From an uncultured Victivallaceae bacterium (GTDB lineage: Bacteria; Verrucomicrobiota; Lentisphaeria; Victivallales; Victivallaceae), in NCBI GenBank assembly GCA_944392655.1, contig CALXXL010000018.1, positions 1-40,809 on the forward strand: DNA of 40,809 bases, read 5' to 3'. The notes under the pieces are model-generated. The model was not told the origin of the DNA. It worked only from the letters and a program-made list of their open reading frames with translations, and did no database searches. Below, piece after piece: positions 1 to 7,346 of this stretch. The stretch's first letter is position 1; each line of letters opens with the position of its first letter. The translations under genes and the position numbers were made by a program.

Positions 1-3000
1 CTGCCGCCGAAGACGCGCTTCGTGCTGCCGCCGGTTACCAGAACGTTGGCATCGCCCATAGCCTGACCATTGCCACCGCCATAGATGTAGTTGCCGCTGC
101 CGCCTTCTACTTTGATCCAGCTGCCGCCGATTGCCTTATCGGCCGCGCCACCATAGATGTAGGAGTTGGTCTGAGCATCGGTTACGATCGCTCCGGTCGC
201 TACTACGCCGCCTACATAATTTACTCCATTGCCGCCGGCGTTTTCCATCGCTGCGCCAAGGTTGATGGTCTGGCCATCGCCGGCAGCGAGATCGTTCACA
301 TAACGGATCGCCATCGCGGCATCGCTCAAGGTGCCATCCCAAACCATCGCGGTATTGGTCGAGGCATCGGCACGGACAGACAGGAAGCCAATGTATACAT
401 TCCATTCTTCGTTAAGGATGGCTTCCATCTTGACAGTGTAACCATCAACCGTCATAGTGTCGCCGATCTTCATTTCGAAGGTCTGATCGCCGAGCTTCAT
501 GATGAAGGTCTGGTCAAAAGCGGTAGCGGTGCTGCCGATGTCGCCCAACCAGTAGTCACCCTGACCGAGACGGGACTGGAACGTCAGGTCTATAGTAGCA
601 TTCAGAGCAGAGAGATTGCTGACGATATTGATATATCCGCCGGCAGTCAATGCCGAATCAGTCAGGAACCAGCTGTCAGCCTGATCCAGCACGATATGGC
701 TTGCGGTTATTTTCTTATCATTATAGAAGTTGTTGCCAACTCCCTTGATAACAACGGTGCTTTCAACTGCGGTTTCAGTAACATCAACATAAAATGAGGT
801 GTTACCGCCAAGAGTGAAGCTTTTCATTGTATCGAGGCCCATCGCGACATTATAACCAAGACTGTTGCCATTGTTGTCACCATTCTGAACGCTGCAGCCT
901 TCCAGGTAGATATCGCCTCTGAATTCCCAATAGGCTCCGGAATCCTGACCGGCATTGCCAGCGCCGAAATAGAGACGACCTTCGTACATGGTGAGGTTTT
1001 CAATTGAACCGCAACGCAAAACAATGGAGTTGGATCTGCTGGCATCATCATCAGCAAGGACCGTCAAATTGATAACATGACCGGCTCTAACCCGCTCCCA
1101 GGACTGAGCAGAGCCATTGTCACCTATAAGCAACTGACCGGCACGCTGCATGGTAACATCTGTCCATACGAGTTCATGTTCGCCAGGGTCATTACCCATT
1201 GCTACATACTGTCCATCGCCCCAGTTGTCGTTTTTGACATTAATAAAGAGTCCATTAATGTCGGTCTTGAAGTCCATCCAACCGCTATTCCAGGTAACAT
1301 TGCTGATCTTGCTGCCATAAGCAGCAGTAAAGTTACCGCCGAAGCCATACCCACCATCAAATACAAATCCATCTATATCAACAATATTATTGCCTTTGGT
1401 GAACCCTTTGCTTTCATTGTTGTACGGGATATTTTTGATGGTGATATCTCTGTATTTCATGACACTGCTGTCTTCAAACTGGAATACATATCCATCTACA
1501 ACCCAACCATACAGTGTACCATCTTCAAACTTGACATTTTCATAACCAGGAAGCACAGTGTCAATTAACTGGAATCCGGCATCCGGATTTGTCCACTGAA
1601 TGGTAACTCCTTCACCGATGGTAACATTATCAAGTGTAAATGCACCAGAAAGTTTCAAAATTGCGCCTGATTGCAATTCAACATTTTTGGCCGTACCATT
1701 TGTACCAATCTGCAACACACTGTTACCAACGTTTGAGTTACCGCTGGCATCGCCGCGGGAACCTGTAATAATAGAATCTTCTATTACACTGTCACCAGCC
1801 GAATAATAGAACCCGCCATTGCTGATATAGAGATTCTTAGCAACGCCGTCAACCACACTGAAGTTGCGATATAAACTGTCTTCAGCAAAATCAAGGTTCA
1901 CACCGTTAGTTATATTGGCCGCGCCATAAATCTGCAATGCAGTATCATTTACCACGGTAATTCCATCATTCACCGAACCGCCGGCGATCACCAGCACCCC
2001 GCCATCGACATAAATATCGTTAGTTACAGCAGCAGAATTAACCACAGTACCGTCTGACGCGACATTCGCTCCCTGGATAATAAAGCAGGCGCTGTTAATC
2101 ACCAGACCGCTAGCTGAACCATTACCGAAACTCCAATTGCGCACGGTGCCGTCATTATATACGTAGGTACCGCTGTTGACATATGATCCGTCGTTGCCAC
2201 GTCCGGTAACGCAACCATCCAGAATACCGCCTTCCAGAATCATAAGATCGGATATTTCCATTGGAGATACGGCAGATGCATTCTGCAGACCATTTACATA
2301 TCCGACCAAACGCATACCACTGCCAAGCACAAAACTAGTAATCTTACCGGCACTCATATTGAGTTCTTTTGTAGTGCCGTCACTGAAGGTATAAGTACCG
2401 GTTACTGTTGAATAGAAGTTGATATCAGTAAAAAGACCGACATCCTGCTTAATAGTAATACCAGTAATAGTGGCCGCATTTTTAGTAGGATCAGCAACCC
2501 AGCCGCGATCGTAAAGAATAGTACCCTGTCCTTCATTCATGCCAGAAAGGTCAAAATCACGGATTACACCATTGGAATAAGTAATAGTATCATAGCCGCT
2601 GCCATTATACACTTCCAAGTTTCTTATGGTTGCCAAGACATGGAAACCGGTTACATAACCGCCCTTTTCAACTGTTACATTACGTACGTTCGCGCTGGAA
2701 CCGCCGATCCACAATGTACCACCGGATTTGACAGTAGCACCATCAACTTTACCATCCTGAGGACGCGGCAGTCCCTGCCAGTCCAAAGCGGTATCGAAAT
2801 CCCAGTCGGTCATGTAAAGCACACCACCGTTTTCAACAACTACATCATAAACAGCGCCCTGTGCATATACATGAGCAGAACCGCCGTTCTTAAGAGTCAA
2901 ACCTTCAACATAGCAGCCAGACTGGAAGACAATCAACTGTGCTGCGTTTTTAGTTTCGCCAACTACGGTTTCCTGACCGGCAGCGTCAACTGTAATATTG

Positions 3001-3380
3001 GCCAAGCCGCAACCGGCTCCGGCTGCTTCCAAGCGGGCTTCATCTTTTATCACAATATCGAAAGCAGAACCGCCTACAGTACACTGCAAAAAGGCACTTC
3101 CATTCACTGTGCCGCTGTTAATATTACCGGCATTACTGATAACGCCATTATTCATGGTCATATTGTTCAGTTTGCCGCCGCTGGCAACCACACCGATAGT
3201 TTCATTACCGCTGGCATAGCCGGTATATCCCTGAACTATACCGCCTTTTTCAATAGTGATGGAACCACCGGATACAACCGCATTGCTGGCGATACCGCCT
3301 GAACCGATTGTCTGAATACCGGAGTCAACAACTTCACCAGTTACGACCATTCCTGCAGATACATTTTGCGTATAAGCCAT
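1..3380 (-). CDS. Giant AIDA-like repeat surface protein (partial, C-terminus off the left edge)
   Basis: The minus strand is open from ATG 3380 to the left edge (about 1126 codons) with no stop, so only the N-terminal part is visible. The protein begins MAYTQNVSAGMVVTGEVV and runs as short turns rich in Gly, Asn, Ser and Val, of the type VxxGGxxxxxxVxxGG, as expected for a right-handed beta-helix of the AIDA/autotransporter passenger kind. Close to the left edge the turns become regular at about 25 residues, each with a Y-I-Y-G-G or V-F-G-G core and a V-x-G-G-S end. No N-terminal signal peptide is visible, so export by a type I or similar system is more likely than classical Sec autotransport, but the C-terminus that would decide this is missing. 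ATG 3380 has AAAGGG upstream at 7 nt; an in-frame ATG at 3425 has no good ribosome site. Plus-strand ORFs across this stretch are antisense shadows. An adhesin or surface-layer role is inferred. Confidence 0.75.
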   Translation of the reverse strand, partial: MAYTQNVSAGMVVTGEVVDSGIQTIGSGGIASNAVVSGGSITIEKGGIVQGYTGYASGNETIGVVASGGKLNNMTMNNGVISNAGNINSGTVNGSAFLQCTVGGSAFDIVIKDEARLEAAGAGCGLANITVDAAGQETVVGETKNAAQLIVFQSGCYVEGLTLKNGGSAHVYAQGAVYDVVVENGGVLYMTDWDFDTALDWQGLPRPQDGKVDGATVKSGGTLWIGGSSANVRNVTVEKGGYVTGFHVLATIRNLEVYNGSGYDTITYSNGVIRDFDLSGMNEGQGTILYDRGWVADPTKNAATITGITIKQDVGLFTDINFYSTVTGTYTFSDGTTKELNMSAGKITSFVLGSGMRLVGYVNGLQNASAVSPMEISDLMILEGGILDGCVTGRGNDGSYVNSGTYVYNDGTVRNWSFGNGSASGLVINSACFIIQGANVASDGTVVNSAAVTNDIYVDGGVLVIAGGSVNDGITVVNDTALQIYGAANITNGVNLDFAEDSLYRNFSVVDGVAKNLYISNGGFYYSAGDSVIEDSIITGSRGDASGNSNVGNSVLQIGTNGTAKNVELQSGAILKLSGAFTLDNVTIGEGVTIQWTNPDAGFQLIDTVLPGYENVKFEDGTLYGWVVDGYVFQFEDSSVMKYRDITIKNIPYNNESKGFTKGNNIVDIDGFVFDGGYGFGGNFTAAYGSKISNVTWNSGWMDFKTDINGLFINVKNDNWGDGQYVAMGNDPGEHELVWTDVTMQRAGQLLIGDNGSAQSWERVRAGHVINLTVLADDDASRSNSIVLRCGSIENLTMYEGRLYFGAGNAGQDSGAYWEFRGDIYLEGCSVQNGDNNGNSLGYNVAMGLDTMKSFTLGGNTSFYVDVTETAVESTVVIKGVGNNFYNDKKITASHIVLDQADSWFLTDSALTAGGYINIVSNLSALNATIDLTFQSRLGQGDYWLGDIGSTATAFDQTFIMKLGDQTFEMKIGDTMTVDGYTVKMEAILNEEWNVYIGFLSVRADASTNTAMVWDGTLSDAAMAIRYVNDLAAGDGQTINLGAAMENAGGNGVNYVGGVVATGAIVTDAQTNSYIYGGAADKAIGGSWIKVEGGSGNYIYGGGNGQAMGDANVLVTGGSTKRVFGG

Positions 3381-3787
3381 TTCTATACCCTTTTGTTTTT
3401 CAGAAGGAGCTTTATCCCCTTCCATGGTTAAAAATAAATATAGTTTAGATTTCTCTTTATTTATTTTTAGATTTTTATGTTTTAAGTGTTTGATTTGGTA
3501 ATTTTTTAATTTTATAATGACTATTCCCCTGCTACCTCCTGATATTTCATTACATCGCACATATATAAATGTTCCATAATCATAAAATACAATAAACACA
3601 GCAAAGACTTACCGGGTTTCGTAAAAACCGGCACAAATCCAGCTGTATTATCATATCCACAAACACTTTACAACTAAAAAAATACTTTTTGCCTTTTCTG
3701 GCACAGTGCTATAATAGCATAATAGAGTTTTTTTTTCAAGCGTTTAAGAAAAATTTTTTTAATTCTATGCTTTTTTTATGTTAATTT
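3381..3787 (-). other. AT-rich gene-free stretch: long leader of the surface-protein gene
   Basis: About 400 bases without a credible gene separate the surface-protein start from the end of ogt. It is strongly AT-rich. A promoter-like pair at 3711-3739 would give a leader of over 300 nt on the minus strand. Inside lies a nine-codon ORF (3550 to 3521, peptide MKYQEVAGE) that contains a perfect AGGAGGT with no start codon at a usable distance behind it. An imperfect CCGG-TTT/AAA-CCGG inverted repeat sits at about 3612-3631. No known riboswitch was recognised. Confidence 0.5.
3711..3739 (-). promoter_or_regulatory. Candidate promoter of the surface-protein gene
   Basis: Read on the minus strand: TTGAAA at 3739-3734, 17 bp spacer, TATTAT at 3716-3711. 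Both hexamers are close to the sigma-70 consensus and the spacing is ideal. It lies about 330 bp upstream of the start codon. Confidence 0.45.
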
Positions 3788-4258
3788 TTAAGCTTTATTA
3801 AATCGACGCTCCAATGCAAGCAATGCAATCTTAAAATCAACACCTCCGGCATAACCGCAAAGCCGTCCATCCTCACCTATCACCCTGTGACAGGGTACAA
3901 TTATCGCAATAGGATTGTTATGATTTGCCATTCCGACAGCTCTTGCAGCATAAGGATTACCGACACGTTCAGCGATATTTTTATAACTGACAGTTTCACC
4001 ATAAGGTATCTTTAATAGCTCCTGCCAAACCCGCCGCTGAAAATCTGTTCCATGCAATTCCAACGGCAAATCAAAATTTTTTCTTTCTCCTCTGAAATAT
4101 TCTTCCAACTGTCGGAATGCCTCCGTTAGAAGAGGGCTATCATCACCAGCTTGATTGATTTCATAATTGGAGATATTGACAAACTCAAGCCGGATGACTC
4201 GGCCTCTACTCTCCTGAATTCTTATCCACCCCATGACAGTATTAACTGTTTTCTGCAT
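3788..4258 (-). CDS. ogt: Methylated-DNA--[protein]-cysteine S-methyltransferase
   Basis: Suicide DNA repair enzyme that moves the alkyl group of O6-alkylguanine onto its own cysteine. The active-site motif PCHRVIG is present, preceded by the helix-turn-helix segment with IPYGETVSYKNIAERVG and the conserved GNPYAARAVG/NPIAIIVPCHR stretch. The product is 156 aa, normal for the Ogt/MGMT family. The open frame extends upstream to 4315, but the internal ATG at 4258 has AGGA 6 nt before it and gives a family-like N-terminus, so I chose it. It stands alone, divergent from the GH89 genes. No Ada-type regulatory domain is fused. Confidence 0.92.
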   Translation of the reverse strand: MQKTVNTVMGWIRIQESRGRVIRLEFVNISNYEINQAGDDSPLLTEAFRQLEEYFRGERKNFDLPLELHGTDFQRRVWQELLKIPYGETVSYKNIAERVGNPYAARAVGMANHNNPIAIIVPCHRVIGEDGRLCGYAGGVDFKIALLALERRFNKA

Positions 4259-4375
4259 ATTTTGTCCTATATATACTATGATATAATTAAAAACTAATAT
4301 CCGCTGTTCATGCAATATAGATATTATTTCTAATGATTACAACCCCGAAGAAGCAGTTTTATGCTGCATCATCAC

Positions 4376-4404
4376 TTGTTTTTTTAACGTTTCACAACTA
4401 TATT
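4376..4404 (+). promoter_or_regulatory. Candidate promoter of the first GH89 gene
   Basis: TTGTTT at 4376-4381, 17 bp spacer, TATATT at 4399-4404, 56 bp before the start codon. The same element, with small changes, stands before the second GH89 gene, and this conservation within otherwise divergent upstream DNA supports a real function. Confidence 0.55.
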
Positions 4405-4460
4405 CCGCATATGTGTTGTTTGAATAATTATAATATAGAAATAAGCAGAAAGGATTACTG

Positions 4461-7142
4461 ATGAGATTATTGCTCTATCTATTATGTGCCTTTACCTTAT
4501 TGTTTGCGGCGCAAGCTACAACACCGTTGATCGGCCCGGAATACACCGGAAACGTGGATGCTCAAATTCAGGCTCAGGCGGCAAAAGATGTTTTTACCCG
4601 GTTGCTGGGCAAGGAGAGAAGTGATCAGTTCTCTATAACTATTGTGAAAAAAGATGGCAATGATTACTTTCATATCGCTCCGCAGGACGATATTATTGCC
4701 ATAACCGCATCTAACGGGGTTTCCGCATGCCGGGCGCTAAAATGGTATCTCAACAACATTTGCAATGTCGGGATTACATGGCGCGGTGACAATCTGGTCA
4801 ATCTTCCGGAAGACCTGCCAAAGGATTTTGCGCCAACCGAAGAAGCAACTCCTTTCAAATACCGTTATATCTTCAATAACTGCGTATTCGGTTACGAGAC
4901 CGCATTCTGGCATTGGGAAGATTGGGAACATATGATTGACCTGCTTGCCTTCAATGGGATTAATATGCCGGCGATGCTGGCAGGACAGGAAAAAGTATGG
5001 CAGGAAACTTACAAGGAATTCGGACTAACAAAAGAAGATTTGGATGGATTCTTTGCCGGCCCGGCATGGCTTCCATGGCAGTGGATGGGGAATCTGGACG
5101 GCTGGGGTGGTCCATTGTCTCAGCATTTTATTGACCGGCAGAGTGAACTACAAAAGAAAATTCTTGCACGGGCAAGATCGCTTGGCATGACTCCGGTACT
5201 GCCGGGATTTTCCGGCCATATACCGCAGGCAATGGCGGAAAAATTCCCGGAAATAAAATTCCATAAATTGGAATGGGCCGGTTTTTCCACTATTATTCTC
5301 GACTGGCAGGATCCGCTTTTTACCAAAATCGGGCAAACATTCCTTCAGAAACAGAGTGAAATTTACGGTACGGATCACTATTATAATATTGATCCGTTTA
5401 ACGAAATGTCTCCGCCGACATACGAACGTGACTATATCTACAATATGGCTGAAACTATTTACAACTCCATTCTCGCCGGAGATCCGGATGGTATATGGGT
5501 GGCGATGACATGGTTTGCCAAAGTTCCGGTCGATGGGCAGTGGGACATCAACAACACCCGCAATTTCTTTGATGCCATCCCCAACGATCGTATGGTTGCG
5601 CTTGAACTGTGGGGAGAATCATGGAGCGGTACCGGCTGGTACCGTCAGGGCGGCTGGTTCGGGAAGCCGTGGATATGGTGCATATTGCAGAACTTCGGTA
5701 ACCGGGTTGACTTATATGGCGGTCTGCCGCAGATTTTTGAAAATTACAGCAAAGTGCAGAATTCGCCCGACAAGGGCAACCTCCAGGGAATGGGGATAAT
5801 GTCGGAAGGCATGGGATTTAATCCGGTAGTATTTGAACTCGTTCTGGATATGATGTGGGGCGACGGGGTAAAAGATCTTGATGCATGGAAAGATTACTAT
5901 TTGACCTGCCGTTACGGGAAAGAGGTTCCGGAAGAAGTACGTCAGGCATGGGATATAATGTTTGAAGAGTGCTATACCAGACCGTGGATGATAAATTTCT
6001 CACAGTTGTGCTTTAATCCGGCTTTCACTCAAATGCCAGATCCTGCTATAATCAAATTATATCAGGCCTGGGATTTGATGCAGAAAGGAGCAGACAAACT
6101 GGGAGCAAGCTCAAGTTATCAGTTTGACCTGGTTCACCTCGGTCGTGAAGTTATGAGCCGCATGTCCGACTATATGATAAACCGGATTGCCAATGCCTAT
6201 TACAATAAAGATATTGAAGCTTTACAGAAAGCATTAAACGATCTATATGCGTACGCGGCCGACTGGGATAAACTTATGGGAGCAAATGAATATTTCCTCC
6301 TTGGAAAATGGTTGGATGATGCCCGCAAGTGGGGTTCTACTCCAGATGAAGAGCAGCACATGGAGTGGTGTGCGAAGCGGCAGATCACCGACTGGGGCGG
6401 CCTTATCGGCACCTATTCAGTAAAAGAATGGGCAGGAGTAACTACAAAATCATTACCGGAATGGCAGCTTTACGTCGAGGAATTGATCAAAGCTATCCAG
6501 GATAACCGGAATATCGATATGGCCGCCTATGAAGCAAAACGACTGAAACTGTATGAAGAATGGCTTAATAGAAAGGACGTCCTTCCATCTGAACCGCAAG
6601 GTGATGCGGTTCAAATATCAGCGGAAATGCTCGAGAAATGCGGTAAACTGCTTGAAGCGTACAAAAAGGATTCAAATTATGACAATGTCTTGCTTCAAAA
6701 TACTATTTACGGCATGGCACTTAACAAAGCGGTCACTGCAACTGCAACCGAAAACGGCCATCCGGCAACAATGGCTGTGGACGGAGACCTGACACTCGGA
6801 AGCTCATGGTGGGCTAAAGCTCCGGCATCGTTGACCGTTGACCTGGGGACCCCAACAGTGATATCAGGCATTCTGCTTACTACATACTGGGGAGATAACC
6901 GTTATTATCAATACACAATTGAAGTTTCTGAAGATGGCATTAACTGGAATATGATTATTGATGAATCTGAAAACATCAGAGTCTCCGAGCCATCTGGAAG
7001 ATTATATCCTCTGGAAGATACAGTATGCCGTTATGTACGGTTAAATATGTTGAAAAACAGCGTCAATCCATCGGTGCATGTTGTGGAGTTAAAAGTTCTC
7101 TCCTCCGCCGACATGGATACCTTGACCGGCAAACAGAAATAA
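4461..7142 (+). CDS. Secreted alpha-N-acetylglucosaminidase (GH89) with C-terminal F5/8C domain, copy 1
   Basis: Removes terminal alpha-linked N-acetylglucosamine, the NAGLU activity acting on heparan sulfate and on gastric-mucin GlcNAc caps. 893 aa. Residues 1-20 form a signal peptide (hydrophobic core, cleavage near AQA-TTP), so the enzyme is exported. An N-terminal alpha/beta domain (about 25-125) is followed by the GH89 barrel. The motif DPFNEM places the likely acid/base at Glu315, and GMGIMSEGM places the nucleophile at Glu449; both match the NAGLU family. Residues from about 750 form a discoidin/F5-8C (CBM32-like) domain with the Y-W-G-D and R-Y-V-R-L signatures. AAAGGA precedes ATG 4461 by 7 nt. 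A strong terminator follows. The N-terminal third of the mature coding region is nearly identical in DNA to the second copy. Substrate is inferred from the family. Confidence 0.93.
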   Translation: MRLLLYLLCAFTLLFAAQATTPLIGPEYTGNVDAQIQAQAAKDVFTRLLGKERSDQFSITIVKKDGNDYFHIAPQDDIIAITASNGVSACRALKWYLNNICNVGITWRGDNLVNLPEDLPKDFAPTEEATPFKYRYIFNNCVFGYETAFWHWEDWEHMIDLLAFNGINMPAMLAGQEKVWQETYKEFGLTKEDLDGFFAGPAWLPWQWMGNLDGWGGPLSQHFIDRQSELQKKILARARSLGMTPVLPGFSGHIPQAMAEKFPEIKFHKLEWAGFSTIILDWQDPLFTKIGQTFLQKQSEIYGTDHYYNIDPFNEMSPPTYERDYIYNMAETIYNSILAGDPDGIWVAMTWFAKVPVDGQWDINNTRNFFDAIPNDRMVALELWGESWSGTGWYRQGGWFGKPWIWCILQNFGNRVDLYGGLPQIFENYSKVQNSPDKGNLQGMGIMSEGMGFNPVVFELVLDMMWGDGVKDLDAWKDYYLTCRYGKEVPEEVRQAWDIMFEECYTRPWMINFSQLCFNPAFTQMPDPAIIKLYQAWDLMQKGADKLGASSSYQFDLVHLGREVMSRMSDYMINRIANAYYNKDIEALQKALNDLYAYAADWDKLMGANEYFLLGKWLDDARKWGSTPDEEQHMEWCAKRQITDWGGLIGTYSVKEWAGVTTKSLPEWQLYVEELIKAIQDNRNIDMAAYEAKRLKLYEEWLNRKDVLPSEPQGDAVQISAEMLEKCGKLLEAYKKDSNYDNVLLQNTIYGMALNKAVTATATENGHPATMAVDGDLTLGSSWWAKAPASLTVDLGTPTVISGILLTTYWGDNRYYQYTIEVSEDGINWNMIIDESENIRVSEPSGRLYPLEDTVCRYVRLNMLKNSVNPSVHVVELKVLSSADMDTLTGKQK
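4521..5026 (+). repeat. Near-identical 506-bp block, copy 1 (shared with 7407-7912)
   Basis: By eye only three mismatches separate this block from 7407-7912. Identity begins just after the signal-peptide codons and stops abruptly at 5026, after which the two genes are clearly diverged. The pattern fits gene conversion. Confidence 0.9.
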
Positions 7143-7164
7143 CCTGTAAGCAGTTTACAAATAC

Positions 7165-7203
7165 AAACGGCCTGCCGCAATAAAATCGGCAGGCCGTTTT
7201 TTT
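7165..7203 (+). terminator. Rho-independent terminator after GH89 copy 1
   Basis: A 13-bp GC-rich stem (AAACGGCCTGCCG at 7165-7177 paired with 7187-7199), 9-nt loop, then a run of T. It lies just behind the stop and separates transcription of the two tandem genes. Confidence 0.9.
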
Positions 7204-7265
7204 GTTTTACAAGTCTTGATATTGAAATCATAATAAAAATATAACATTTACCTTCACCTCGCTAC

Positions 7266-7293
7266 TTGTTTTTTTATCTTTTTCAATTATATT
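7266..7293 (+). promoter_or_regulatory. Candidate promoter of the second GH89 gene
   Basis: TTGTTT at 7266-7271, 16 bp spacer, TATATT at 7288-7293, 53 bp before the start codon. It is embedded in a 33-bp stretch clearly related to 4374-4407 before copy 1. Confidence 0.55.
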
Positions 7294-7346
7294 CCGGGGT
7301 GTCTTAATATTAAAAGATTAACAAAGTATAACAGAAAGGTTAATTA

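Noticed and set aside
1-400. Repeats at the left edge as a CRISPR or tandem DNA array
   Set aside because: The periodicity is at protein level (glycine-rich turns) with degenerate DNA and no spacer structure.
1077-3302. Plus-strand ORFs of 163 aa (1077-1568) and 220 aa (2640-3302)
   Set aside because: They lie wholly antisense to the continuous repeat-protein frame, have low-complexity composition mirroring it, and lack ribosome sites.
4259-4315. Longer ogt start at 4315
   Set aside because: The extra 19 residues are not family-like and lack a ribosome site; ATG 4258 has AGGA at the right distance.
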